From Bacteroidales bacterium (GTDB taxonomy: Bacteria; Bacteroidota; Bacteroidia; Bacteroidales; FEN-979): a stretch of 64,000 nucleotides of DNA. Every line of letters starts with the position of its first letter. Within the stretch, counting starts at the first letter, position 1. The stretch covers positions 16,816 through 80,815 of the forward strand of contig JANXZO010000044.1 in the NCBI GenBank assembly GCA_025355465.1, read 5' to 3'. Below the pieces are notes generated by a model. The model was not told where the DNA came from and searched no databases. It saw only the letters and a program-made list of their open reading frames with translations. A program made the translations under genes and the position numbers. Shown one piece after another: positions 43,881 through 52,631 of this stretch.

Positions 43881-45308
43881 TTGAAACGGGTACTTTTAGT
43901 CAATACCAATGTGGAGAAGTCGCCCTATCCGGTGCCGCCGCTCGGGTTGTGTATGATCGCTGCCAATCTCGAGAACCGCTATGAGGTAAAGGTCTATGAC
44001 GGGGTTTTTGATGAAGGAAAATCTCTGCCACAGCTAGTCGGGGCATTTGCCCCCGATTTCGTCGGTTTCAGCATAAGAAATATTGATGATGTGGTAGCCG
44101 ATCGGGAGATTTATTACATCAGTGATATCCTGGATCGTTTTATTTTGCCGGTGAAAAGTATCACAAACGTACCAATCATCATCGGTGGCAGTGGATTCAG
44201 TATTTTCCCGGAGGCGTTGATGGATCTGACAAAGGCCGATTACGGTGTGGTTGGTGAGGGTGAGGATATTTTTCCCGTGCTGCTCGACCGCATTGTTGAA
44301 GGCAAACCGGTCGACGACCTTCCCAATCTGTTGACAGCTGGCAGAAAGCATGTAACAAGCGGGAGCCGGCCTGGTTTCAGTTTGCATCCACCGTCTGTTT
44401 TTGCCGAGATTGACCGGCGCATTGATTTCGCACCTTACCTGGCAAAGGGTGTTTACTCTATCCAGACAAAACGGGGATGTTCCCATGGTTGTATTTACTG
44501 TACCTACCCGGTAATTGAAGGACGAACATTCAAAACCAGGACGGCCTCGTCGGTGGCAGATGAGATAGAGCAGGCACATAAGCGGCTTGGCTTTATTACG
44601 TTCGAGTTTGTGGATTCGACATTCAATGATCCCAAAGGCCATGCAGAGGCAATTTGCCGCGAGATCATCAGAAGGAAGCTTAAGGTGAGGTTACGAACGA
44701 TGGGAATGAATCCGCGCCATTGCAGCGAAGAACTTTTCGAACTGATGATGCATGCCGGATTTGCACAGATAGATGCCACTCCGGACACTGCTTCGCCCCG
44801 GATGCTGAAGACCATGAAAAAGGGGTTTAACCTGGATGAGATCGTTGAAATGGCAACCCTGATCAGGAAATTCAACCTGCCGACCATGTGGTTTTTCCTT
44901 TTTGGCGGTCCGGGTGAAGATCGGTCAACCTTCAACGAAACAGTAGATTTTATCCGGTCATACATCAGTCCCGAAGACCTGGTTTATTTGAATGCTGGGT
45001 TAAGAATCTATCCCAACACACCGCTATGTCATACAGCCATCCGCGAAGGACGAATCAAGCCGGACGAATCCATTCTTTATCCCCCGGTTTATTATTATTC
45101 AGCGGCGCTGCCCAAGAAAGAACTGGAACAATGTATCAGGGAAACCGCGCAACTTTTCCACAATTGCATTCCTGCACTGGAAACAGCTCCTCCGAAGGAG
45201 ATGATTGGCGAGGCTGTGGCAAAAAAAAACAGGGAGGGGTTGACAGAACCCATGTTCAGGACCTTGCTGGCGATACGCAGGCAATGGCGGAAAGAGGGCA
45301 GGATCTAA
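43881..45308 (+). CDS. Radical SAM protein with B12-binding-like N-terminus (3 of 4)
   Basis: A 475-residue protein starting at a TTG at 43881 (MKRVLLVNTNVEKSPYPVPPLGL), 10 bp after its partner. The B12-binding-like domain runs to about 150 (VKVYDGVFDEGK; FVGFSIRNIDD; PIIIGGSGFS), again without DxHxxG. The cluster CSHGCIYC is at about 200-207 after IQTKRG. FVDSTFNDPKGH and FAQIDATPDTASPRMLKTMKKGF follow. The C-terminal part (about 400-475) is helical. Its stop overlaps the stop of the convergent malonyltransferase gene, with no terminator between. Confidence 0.85.
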   Translation: MKRVLLVNTNVEKSPYPVPPLGLCMIAANLENRYEVKVYDGVFDEGKSLPQLVGAFAPDFVGFSIRNIDDVVADREIYYISDILDRFILPVKSITNVPIIIGGSGFSIFPEALMDLTKADYGVVGEGEDIFPVLLDRIVEGKPVDDLPNLLTAGRKHVTSGSRPGFSLHPPSVFAEIDRRIDFAPYLAKGVYSIQTKRGCSHGCIYCTYPVIEGRTFKTRTASSVADEIEQAHKRLGFITFEFVDSTFNDPKGHAEAICREIIRRKLKVRLRTMGMNPRHCSEELFELMMHAGFAQIDATPDTASPRMLKTMKKGFNLDEIVEMATLIRKFNLPTMWFFLFGGPGEDRSTFNETVDFIRSYISPEDLVYLNAGLRIYPNTPLCHTAIREGRIKPDESILYPPVYYYSAALPKKELEQCIRETAQLFHNCIPALETAPPKEMIGEAVAKKNREGLTEPMFRTLLAIRRQWRKEGRI

Positions 45309-46216
45309 TGCGGCAAGGCGTCGAGTGCGTAGAATTTGAACTTCCCTTCAACAAACTTTGCATTTTTCAATAAACCTCTGGATGGACCGCATTCGATAAA
45401 CGTGTTGATCCCGTTATCCAGCAGCTTCATCAGGGTATGGAACCAGTTTAGGTGATGGAACAGGTTGTTTGTGAGTTCATTTCTGATCGATTCCGGGGAG
45501 GTAAGTTCTTGTCCGTCGATCAGTGACAGAATAGGGCAGGAGGGTTCTGAAAATGTCAGACTCCTGACAGCATGATCAAATTCCATGGCTGCTGGTTGCA
45601 GAAAGACAGAATGGTAGGGGGTATTCACATTCAGCTGGCGTACATGCAAGGCACCTTCCTCTCTGGCAGCATCCAGTGCTGTTAATACCTCCGTATTTTC
45701 TCCGGAAATCACAAAAGCATAAGCGCTGTTCTGGTTGGTAATTTCAAGTGTAGCGCCCGAAGCGGAAACAATTCTCTTTATATCCTTGATGTCGAGGCCG
45801 ATCACCGTACCCATGTTGTAACATTTACCCGCTGTGAGTTTGAGGATCGCATGATAGGCAGAACGGATAAGCATCAGTCCATCGGTAAAGCTGATGACGC
45901 CGGCATCGTAAAGGGCAGCATAGATTCCCATGCTATAGCCGGCAGAACAGGAGGGAATGAATCCATTCTTACGCAGGGAAACAGAGGCAGCGCAACTGTA
46001 AATGTAAGTGATGAACTGGGTGTAGAGTTCATCTTCGAGAAAATTGTGATTTTCAAAATCGAAATCTGCCAACCGTGTTTCAGCCTCCGGGGAGGCAATG
46101 CTGATCAATGTGTGGAAATGATCGATAAATCCGGGTAGTTTAATCCCCGGATGATTGGTATATTCACTGGCAAAAGCCGGGAAGATAAACGCCAGATGCT
46201 GATCAGACAAGGACAA
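45305..46216 (-). CDS. ACP S-malonyltransferase-like (FabD) protein
   Basis: A 303-residue FabD-like acyltransferase. The nucleophile Ser95 is in SAGYSMGIYAAL (GxSxG), and the catalytic His is in NTPYHSVFLQPA; a C-terminal IECGPSRGLLKN closes the fold. It loads an extender, most likely malonyl, onto an ACP. The frame starts with TTG at 46216 and no ATG lies in the 8-bp gap to the ACP stop. Presence of a dedicated FabD-like gene next to an ACP supports an elongation module separate from housekeeping fatty acid synthesis. Confidence 0.8.
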   Translation of the reverse strand: MSLSDQHLAFIFPAFASEYTNHPGIKLPGFIDHFHTLISIASPEAETRLADFDFENHNFLEDELYTQFITYIYSCAASVSLRKNGFIPSCSAGYSMGIYAALYDAGVISFTDGLMLIRSAYHAILKLTAGKCYNMGTVIGLDIKDIKRIVSASGATLEITNQNSAYAFVISGENTEVLTALDAAREEGALHVRQLNVNTPYHSVFLQPAAMEFDHAVRSLTFSEPSCPILSLIDGQELTSPESIRNELTNNLFHHLNWFHTLMKLLDNGINTFIECGPSRGLLKNAKFVEGKFKFYALDALPH

Positions 46217-46224
46217 TAAGAGAT

Positions 46225-46533
46225 TTATTTTTCAAGTTCGAGAAGCCTCTTTTCATGTTCAATAATCAGCAACTGCATATCGATCAGTTCACCAATTGTT
46301 GCTACAGGATTTTTGACGGCATATTTTCCGATGACCTTGAGCTCAATGTCCAAGGTGTATTTTTTCTTGAAAATCTCAATTAGTTCCAGAAACATCAATG
46401 AATCCCCGTCGAGGTCTTTAATGATGTTTGTATTATCGTTGATCTGTGATCTGTCTACTTCACACTCCTCAGCAAAAAAACTGTAAACTATTTCCCTGAC
46501 TTCGTTCTTAGTGTTTTCAGTAATTCTGGCCAT
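46225..46533 (-). CDS. Acyl carrier protein (elongation type)
   Basis: A 102-residue ACP with Ser45 in DLDGDSLMFLELIEIF as phosphopantetheine site. The ATG at 46533 is preferred over a TTG upstream. It sits 8 bp before the malonyltransferase and 43 bp after a ketosynthase gene. A C-terminal extension (MQLLIIEHEKRLLELEK) is basic and helical. A TATTTTTG -7 element is 18 nt upstream, in the gap after the ketosynthase stop. Confidence 0.9.
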   Translation of the reverse strand: MARITENTKNEVREIVYSFFAEECEVDRSQINDNTNIIKDLDGDSLMFLELIEIFKKKYTLDIELKVIGKYAVKNPVATIGELIDMQLLIIEHEKRLLELEK

Positions 46534-46551
46534 CCTTTTAAAAATTTTTTG

Positions 46552-46559
46552 CAAAAATA
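46552..46559 (-). promoter_or_regulatory. Candidate -7 element (TATTTTTG) of the ACP-malonyltransferase pair
   Basis: TATTTTTG on the minus strand 18 nt before the ACP ATG at 46533, in the 42-bp gap after the ketosynthase stop. Confidence 0.6.
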
Positions 46560-46575
46560 ATACTTTTAGAAGAAT

Positions 46576-47793
46576 TCAGGTCGGATATTTTTTGAACACA
46601 AGCGTAGCATTATGACCTCCAAAGCCGAAGGAGTTTGAGATGGCGGCCTGAATGTCCTTTTCACGGGCTTTATTCGGAATGTAGTCCAGATCCAGATCCG
46701 GATCGGGATTGTCGTAATTGATGGTCGGGGGTAAGATACCGCTTTGAAGGCTGAGCACGGTAATTATGCCTTCCATGGCTCCGGCGGCGCCAATGGTATG
46801 ACCGAGCATCGATTTGGTAGAGGATACCGGGACATGCCGGGCAAGTTCACCGAAAACCCGCTTTATGGCCATGGTTTCATAGCGGTCATTGAGTTCTGTT
46901 GAGGTGCCATGGGCGTTGATGTAACCAACTTCTGCCGGGGTAACCCCGCTGTTTCTGAGCGCAGCTTCCATCGTTCTGGCCATCCCGACGCCATCACCCA
47001 TGGGAGCCATGATGTTGTATCCTTCGCTGGTGAGGGCATGTCCGGCTATTTCGGCCCTGATCCTGGCTTTCCTGGCAAGGGCATGGGGTTCAGATTCGAG
47101 CACAAGCACACCGGCGCCTTCGCCGATAACAAAACCGTCGCGATCTTTGGAAAATGGCCGGCTGGCTTTTTCAGGAGGATCGTTGGCAACTGAAAGTGCA
47201 TAAAGTGCATTGAATCCCCTGATCTCCTCCGGGTTTATGATCGAATCGGCGCCACCCACAAGGACAATATCAGCCTGGTTCGTCCTGATGAGGTCGCAAC
47301 CCATGGAGATGGCATAAGCGGAGGAGGCACATGCCGTGTTCACTGCGAAATTGGGGCCCTGCAACTGGTATTCTAGCGAAATCCAGGCAGGCATCGAGTT
47401 GGTCATGGCCTTAAATACCGTGTTTTGCGTGGTCGTGTCTTTCTCTACACTCGAATTTCCTGTATTTACTACTCCGATGACGACGCTGCAACGGGTTTTA
47501 TCTTCGTTTTTAAAATCGATCCCTGAATCGGTTACCGCCATTTTAGCCGCAACAAGGCACATTCGTGTAACCCTGGTCATCTGGCTTGCAGCCCTTTTTT
47601 TTACATAGGCACGGGAAAATTCCTCAAATTCCGGAGAAACCTCTGCTGCGATCTGCGTTGACAGATCCCCGGTGTCGAACCGCGTGATCTTCTTCACACC
47701 GCTCTTACCCGAAATGAGGTTTGCCCAGTTTGTTTCCAAATCCAAACCCAGCGATGAGATCATTCCCATCCCTGTTACCACAACTTTCTTCAT
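46576..47793 (-). CDS. Beta-ketoacyl-ACP synthase II-like (FabF type)
   Basis: A 405-residue elongating ketosynthase. Catalytic Cys155 is in VNTACASSAYAI, with His in NAHGTSTELND and a second His in SSTKSMLGHTIGAAG, giving the full Cys-His-His triad of decarboxylating condensing enzymes. The C-terminus SNSFGFGGHNATLVFKK is conserved. It should extend acyl-ACP with malonyl-ACP. A haem-protein gene lies 12 bp upstream on the same strand. Confidence 0.92.
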   Translation of the reverse strand: MKKVVVTGMGMISSLGLDLETNWANLISGKSGVKKITRFDTGDLSTQIAAEVSPEFEEFSRAYVKKRAASQMTRVTRMCLVAAKMAVTDSGIDFKNEDKTRCSVVIGVVNTGNSSVEKDTTTQNTVFKAMTNSMPAWISLEYQLQGPNFAVNTACASSAYAISMGCDLIRTNQADIVLVGGADSIINPEEIRGFNALYALSVANDPPEKASRPFSKDRDGFVIGEGAGVLVLESEPHALARKARIRAEIAGHALTSEGYNIMAPMGDGVGMARTMEAALRNSGVTPAEVGYINAHGTSTELNDRYETMAIKRVFGELARHVPVSSTKSMLGHTIGAAGAMEGIITVLSLQSGILPPTINYDNPDPDLDLDYIPNKAREKDIQAAISNSFGFGGHNATLVFKKYPT

Positions 47794-47805
47794 CTGTTGG
47801 TTTGG

Positions 47806-48195
47806 CTATTTGTTTAGTGCAGCCGACCAGTTACATACGGCATTCACCTCTGCCTGTGTAGGCACGGCATCAGCATTATTCTTCCGCCAACCCTTGGTAG
47901 GCATGGAGCCTTTGGTTAGCTGTTTGCACATGTCCTTTGCCTTATCTGCCTGTTTTTCTGCAGAATAGTCAGTCCATTTTGAGAAATTTATGTGCGACCT
48001 GGCCATACCATTTCCATCATTTGAATGGCAGTCCATACAAGCCCTCTGCACAATCTTCTGAATGCTGTCGGGCAGGGCGGTTCCCGGAGTAACCGGGTGA
48101 TTCATTGAACCGTTCGCTTTGTTTGGGGAGAGCACCAGAAGCGCTGAAAAGACCGTGGTGACAGATATAAGCGTAATGAAAAGCATCTTTTTCAT
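47806..48195 (-). CDS. Small exported haem-binding protein
   Basis: A 129-residue protein with signal peptide (MKKMLFITLISVTTVFSALLVL) and a single CMDCH haem c motif, matching the PF14376 haem-binding domain found in many Bacteroidota. The GMARSHINFSKW and KAKDMCKQLTKGSMP segments fit that family. The ATG at 48195 gives the signal; a longer TTG/ATG-less frame was rejected. Its role here is unclear; it may be a passenger between ketosynthase and dehydrogenase genes or supply electrons in the envelope. Confidence 0.8.
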   Translation of the reverse strand: MKKMLFITLISVTTVFSALLVLSPNKANGSMNHPVTPGTALPDSIQKIVQRACMDCHSNDGNGMARSHINFSKWTDYSAEKQADKAKDMCKQLTKGSMPTKGWRKNNADAVPTQAEVNAVCNWSAALNK

Positions 48196-48215
48196 AATGT
48201 TGGGATTTAGGAAAA

Positions 48216-48223
48216 CAAAATTA
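48216..48223 (-). promoter_or_regulatory. Candidate -7 element (TAATTTTG) of the haem-protein gene
   Basis: TAATTTTG on the minus strand, 20 nt before the haem-protein ATG. It may also drive the ketosynthase downstream. Confidence 0.6.
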
Positions 48224-48259
48224 CGCAAAACAATGTTCATTTACCCTTATTATTTTTCA

Positions 48260-49273
48260 TTAAAGCGGACCTTTATCAATGTCGAAATAGGCAACGAGCG
48301 CATCATTCATCTGATCCGCCGGAAGGTTTGCTGAGGCCGCAAATCTCCTGACTGAATTCAGCCATGTTAACCTAAGATGGCTTACTATTTCTGAAAGGGC
48401 TTCGGGATGAAGTGTTGCAGTGTTGGCAGACGGGTAATCGTAAAATCCGGCATTGGTCTTCAGACCGTACCTCCCCTGATGGCAAAGATTTTCGAGTTTG
48501 CTTACAAATGGTTGATAATAAGCAGTATCGGAATAATTTTCAACATAATTTTTAACGGAGTTGAGCATCGTATCAATTCCCACACTGTCGCAAAAATCAA
48601 ACACCCCAAAAGGGAAAAAGTGTTCCCTTACGAGCTGGTCCATCTGTTCCATGGAGCATTTTTCCTGCGTCACAAGATGGTAAGCCTCGTTCTGGAAATC
48701 GAGAAAAATACGGTTCAGGAGAAAGCTGTTCTGGTCATCGAGAAGCAAAAAATCTTTATGGATCTTTCTTAGAAACGAGGAAACTACCTCAACGGTGTTT
48801 GCGGAGGTGTGCAGGGAGGTGGTGAATTCAACAATGTTCTTCATCGCCACAGGATAGAAGAAGTGGAGCCCGATAGTTTTGTCACTGCGATCATTACCGG
48901 GAGAGAGGAGTGAAGGGTTGATGGAAGAAGAGTTGGAGGCAAAGATGCAGGCCGGCTTCACGATGTTGTCAAGGTCAGAAAAAAGTTTCACCTTCAGTGC
49001 CAGGTTTTCCGGGATGGCTTCAATCACAAGGTCGCAATCAGCCAACACGGTTGGATCCATGGAAATTGGGGTCTGCTTAATTCTTTTGCCCTGTTTCTCC
49101 TCCATGATCCCGGCATCAATCGAACGCCGTATCCTGCGATGGAGCTGTTTTTGAATTTTATCGGTGTCAGCTTCTGGTCCGACCAGCAAAACCAACCCGA
49201 AATCGAAATCAACCAGGTAGTTAAAGATACCCGATCCCATTTTGCCATGACCAATGATGCCTATCTTATTCAT
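48260..49273 (-). CDS. 3-hydroxyacyl-CoA dehydrogenase family protein
   Basis: A 337-residue NAD-binding dehydrogenase. The Rossmann motif is KIGIIGHGKMGSGI; DLVIEAIPENLALK, SNSSSINP and the catalytic GLHFFYPVAM (His) and FLLNRIFLDF follow, with a C-terminal helical domain (about 190-300; GVFDFCDSVGIDTML; YGLKTNAGFYDY). It is of FadB/PaaH type. Run in the reductive direction it could act as the ketoreductase that the cluster otherwise lacks; run forward it is a beta-oxidation step. It overlaps the upstream radical SAM gene by ATGA. Confidence 0.85.
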   Translation of the reverse strand: MNKIGIIGHGKMGSGIFNYLVDFDFGLVLLVGPEADTDKIQKQLHRRIRRSIDAGIMEEKQGKRIKQTPISMDPTVLADCDLVIEAIPENLALKVKLFSDLDNIVKPACIFASNSSSINPSLLSPGNDRSDKTIGLHFFYPVAMKNIVEFTTSLHTSANTVEVVSSFLRKIHKDFLLLDDQNSFLLNRIFLDFQNEAYHLVTQEKCSMEQMDQLVREHFFPFGVFDFCDSVGIDTMLNSVKNYVENYSDTAYYQPFVSKLENLCHQGRYGLKTNAGFYDYPSANTATLHPEALSEIVSHLRLTWLNSVRRFAASANLPADQMNDALVAYFDIDKGPL

Positions 49274-50817
49274 TGCCCGCCAATTCTGGTTTTCCAGGGT
49301 CCGTGATCCTGAGCCATCACAAGTTTCCTGTATTCAGCCATATTTTTCTTGTGTTCCCGGATATGGCGGTGGTAGCCAAGCATAGATAGTAAAAAGCCCA
49401 ACCCTTTATCGATCGCGATCTTCTCTGATCTGAGGAGCCCGATGATAAACCAGAAGAGTTTTTTTCTGTCGGGGTCGGTCGTCAGTACAAACTCCCGAAA
49501 GGTGATCCAGGAGAGCCGCGCCTTCATCAGCGCGGAAATGTCGCCTCCGGGACGGGTAAATGCGCCGTTCCGGAACAGCGATTCGGCCTTTTTTCGGATT
49601 GTATCGAAGGAGTAGAGTCGTGCAATGGTTTCCATGTACCGGTCGAAAATGTCAATCTGTGACATGTTCATATAGTGTACGACCGGAAAATGCCCCACGC
49701 CGAGCTCAGGATCACAGTTGAGAAGCCTTCCTTCCTCCATGAACTTCTTGTAAACCTCTGTTCCGGGAGGAGCGTTTAACAGGTGAAGGTTTACATTCGC
49801 CAGGTTATATTCAAGGGTAAAGTCAAAAATTCTGTCGAATTCATCCAGCGTATCATTGTCGAAACCCACAACAAAACTTGCATTAATATGGATCCCTGCA
49901 GCATGAATTTTTCGGATCGCCTCCTCATAAATCTTTCCGCCCCGGTTGTGGTGTTTATTTGATTCATCAAGACTGTCGGGATTGAGTGATTCAAAACCGA
50001 CCAGGATGTTGAAACAACCGGCATCCGCCATCAAACGCAGCAGTTCCTCGTCGGTGGCCACATCAAGGCTGCACATGCATCCCCAGGAAATTTTCAGCGG
50101 GATAAGTGCCTGCATCAGCTCTTTCGCATATTTCTTGTTGATGGTGAGGTTGTCGTCCACAAAGAAGAAATATTTTGTAGGAGCGGCCTTTATCTCCTCC
50201 ACCACATTGGGAATCTCGCGGTAGCGCATTTTTCGTCCGAAAGTTTTTGAAACGAGGCAGAAATCGCAATTAAAAGGACAGCCGCGGGAGACCTGGATGG
50301 CCACCTGGAAAATACGTTTCATATTCACCAGGTCCCAGCGTGGCGGTTTCTGGGTTTTATATTCCACGTAGGTGAGGGTCTCATAAACAGGCTTCAGGGC
50401 TCCGTTCTCGAAATCGGCAAGGCATGCTTCCCATTTCCCTTCAGCCTCACCGGAAACCACTGCATTTCCGTGTTTGAGTGCCTCCTCCTGCATGAAAGTT
50501 GCATAGGGGCCGCCAAACACCACAGTTGCCCCCATGGCCATGAAACGGTCGCCCAATTCAAACGCCCGGGTTGCCGTTGCAGCAAGCGTTGTGATCCCGA
50601 CGATGTCCGCATGTTCATTCCATGGAATATCCTCGATCTCTTCGTCAAAAATGCGAATGTCGTAATTGTCAGGGGTCAGCGATGCAATGGTAGGCAGGGC
50701 AAGCGGGATCATGAGGCGCCGTTTGCCAAACATTTTAGCCATCTCGCTATGGGCAGGATAGTTAATAAACCGCTGCCGGGGGGAGATCAGGAATAATTTA
50801 TATCTTGAACGGTTCAC
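49270..50817 (-). CDS. Radical SAM protein with B12-binding-like N-terminus (4 of 4)
   Basis: A 515-residue protein. The B12-binding-like N-terminal domain (about 1-160; LFLISPRQRF, IRIFDEEIED, IVGITTLAATATRAFELG, TVVFGGPYATFM) lacks DxHxxG. The cluster GCPFNCDFC is at about 178-185. The barrel includes YFFFVDDNLTINKKYAKEL and FNILVGFESLNPDSL, and a C-terminal HpnR/HpnP-like extension runs from about 370 to the end. Start is GTG at 50817. Family members methylate hopanoids or cyclise unactivated carbons. It precedes the dehydrogenase gene by overlap. Confidence 0.85.
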   Translation of the reverse strand: MNRSRYKLFLISPRQRFINYPAHSEMAKMFGKRRLMIPLALPTIASLTPDNYDIRIFDEEIEDIPWNEHADIVGITTLAATATRAFELGDRFMAMGATVVFGGPYATFMQEEALKHGNAVVSGEAEGKWEACLADFENGALKPVYETLTYVEYKTQKPPRWDLVNMKRIFQVAIQVSRGCPFNCDFCLVSKTFGRKMRYREIPNVVEEIKAAPTKYFFFVDDNLTINKKYAKELMQALIPLKISWGCMCSLDVATDEELLRLMADAGCFNILVGFESLNPDSLDESNKHHNRGGKIYEEAIRKIHAAGIHINASFVVGFDNDTLDEFDRIFDFTLEYNLANVNLHLLNAPPGTEVYKKFMEEGRLLNCDPELGVGHFPVVHYMNMSQIDIFDRYMETIARLYSFDTIRKKAESLFRNGAFTRPGGDISALMKARLSWITFREFVLTTDPDRKKLFWFIIGLLRSEKIAIDKGLGFLLSMLGYHRHIREHKKNMAEYRKLVMAQDHGPWKTRIGGQ

Positions 50818-50838
50818 TGTTTATGCATAATTATCACT

Positions 50839-51945
50839 TCACTTTTCACTCAGAATGTAACCTGCCTGCATGAACTTGCTAACCTCTGTCACAAAACTCA
50901 ACACTACATCACCGGGTTGGAGCACCTCTTCGTGCATGATCTTATCCAGGCACAGCAAGGCCATCGGGGGACCGATATAACCCATGGTTGCCATTTTCGA
51001 GTAGTGTGTTGAACGGGGGATGCCAAGTTCACCGCATTCATCCATGATTAGTTCTGCAATGTGTTTCGAGGGAAAATTTACCTGGAAGAATCTGAGTTTA
51101 TTCAGGTCAACAGGATATTTCGACAACATACGCTTTAATCCGTGCAGAAATACAGATCCTCCTTCCTCATGAAAATTGGCACGCAACTCCTCCTGGAACA
51201 TTTGAGCCAGGTGATGATAGCCTTTATCGAACTCCTCTTTTGGATTCATCCAGTAGGCCGGCCTCTTGTTGCCCATGGCGGAGGGTTTATTACCTCCGAC
51301 CGATTCGATGTAAGAATAATCGACGAAAAGGCCTTTTTCATTGTCGGTTCCTGCCTTCAGGACCAGGGCTGCGGCGCCGTCGCTGAGGAAATACCGCAGA
51401 AACAGCTCTTCCTTTGTAACCAATCGCTGGTTATAGTATTCAGCCACCAGTTCGGAGGAGGAGATTCCCGCTGAAATTACCAGGGCAGTCTTATAGCGCC
51501 CCGATCGGATCATATCCGAGGCGATCATGAGGGCTTTGTAAGCGGAGGTACAGTTGGCATGGACCGAAATTTCGGCACACCGGACGATTCCAAGCCCCTC
51601 CTGTATGCGTACCGACGCAGTAGGCATCTGATCCTGATGTGCACTGCCATATACGATGAGTTCAACATCCGATGCCTCCATCTTCGCATCGGCAAGGGCT
51701 GCCCGGGCGGCTTTTACCGACATGGTTACATTGTCGTCGGTGAATTGCCGGGTGAGGGGGTCAAGGGCGAAGTGGTAATACTTCACCTCGAGGAGTTCCG
51801 CCATCAGTATTTTGATCCGGCCCATCCACTTTTTTATCTTATCAGGGGCATCCGAAAGTTCTCCGAGGTAAAAATCAACCTCGCTGGCCGGAATGGCCTT
51901 GCCGGGTAAGAACGAACCGCTGCCTGCCACTTTAACTTTAGCCAT
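50839..51945 (-). CDS. FabH-like ketosynthase III with altered active site
   Basis: A 368-residue KSIII-fold protein. Nucleophile Cys132 is in SVHANCTSAYKAL. At the position where FabH has His in HQAN this protein reads FFQVNFPSKH (about 289), and the Asn-bearing GN loop reads TMGYIGPP, so the classical Cys-His-Asn triad appears changed (by-eye alignment). Its length is close to KSIII and OleA rather than the 410-residue HMG-CoA synthases. It may join two acyl groups, prime the chain, or act as an acyl-transferase. It overlaps the crotonase gene by TAATG. Confidence 0.8.
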   Translation of the reverse strand: MAKVKVAGSGSFLPGKAIPASEVDFYLGELSDAPDKIKKWMGRIKILMAELLEVKYYHFALDPLTRQFTDDNVTMSVKAARAALADAKMEASDVELIVYGSAHQDQMPTASVRIQEGLGIVRCAEISVHANCTSAYKALMIASDMIRSGRYKTALVISAGISSSELVAEYYNQRLVTKEELFLRYFLSDGAAALVLKAGTDNEKGLFVDYSYIESVGGNKPSAMGNKRPAYWMNPKEEFDKGYHHLAQMFQEELRANFHEEGGSVFLHGLKRMLSKYPVDLNKLRFFQVNFPSKHIAELIMDECGELGIPRSTHYSKMATMGYIGPPMALLCLDKIMHEEVLQPGDVVLSFVTEVSKFMQAGYILSEK

Positions 51946-52631
51946 TATGCAAAATATTTTTTCAGATACAAACCGGCCTTTTCAAGGTGGTAATTTTCCA
52001 TCACCGACCGGGCAAACCCGATCGATGCTGTCATCAACTCGCGTCTTGGTAATATTGCGTGGACCAGCTTCATTTCATAAGCCTCAGCGGCTGAGAAAGT
52101 ATTGCTTTTTAACACCAGTTCAAGGGTTCGGCCCGTTCCTACGATCGACGACATTTTCTTGATTCCGCCCAGGCCTGGCAGGAGGTTAAATGAAACTTCC
52201 GGAAGTCCGAAAATGGCATCTTCCCCGCAAAACCTGAAATGGCTGAACAGGGTAAGTTCAAGCGCCGAACCCAGGCATACACCACGGATTGCAGTAATGA
52301 CCGGGATCTGAAATTTTTCGATCTTCAGAAAAGCCTGGAAGTTCCTTATCAGCAACTCCGGAACTTCTGTAACCCGACCATCAACGACCACCGAGCCGGT
52401 TCTGATTTCATCATGCAGGGATTTTAGTTCGGCACCTGCCGAGAAATGACGGCCGTTACCACTGATCACAAGCGCACCGAATTCCGGGTTACCTTCAATA
52501 AAATCAACCGCCTCCCTGAACTCCCTGAAAAACTCAAGGGTCATCATGTTCGACGGTGGCTGGTTCAGAACCAGTTGTCCGATACCGTCGGCCAGCGTTA
52601 ATTCAAGGGTCGTAAAAGAGGGGAGCGTCAT
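51945..52631 (-). CDS. Enoyl-CoA hydratase/isomerase (crotonase) A
   Basis: A 228-residue crotonase. The oxyanion-hole strand GNGRHFSAGAELKSL is intact, the helix VCLGSALELTLFSHFRF carries a Glu, and FGLPEVSFNLLPGLGG the second Glu of rat enoyl-CoA hydratase; Gly-rich part 1 is GSALE rather than GGGxE. It could hydrate, dehydrate or decarboxylate acyl-CoA or acyl-ACP. It overlaps the next gene by ATGA. Together with its paralogue it resembles the paired ECH enzymes of beta-branching cassettes. Confidence 0.85.
   Translation of the reverse strand: MTLPSFTTLELTLADGIGQLVLNQPPSNMMTLEFFREFREAVDFIEGNPEFGALVISGNGRHFSAGAELKSLHDEIRTGSVVVDGRVTEVPELLIRNFQAFLKIEKFQIPVITAIRGVCLGSALELTLFSHFRFCGEDAIFGLPEVSFNLLPGLGGIKKMSSIVGTGRTLELVLKSNTFSAAEAYEMKLVHAILPRRELMTASIGFARSVMENYHLEKAGLYLKKYFA

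Noticed and set aside
50839..51945. KSIII called as HMG-CoA synthase
   Set aside because: At 368 residues it is shorter than the usual 410-residue synthases and lacks their Cys-region text.
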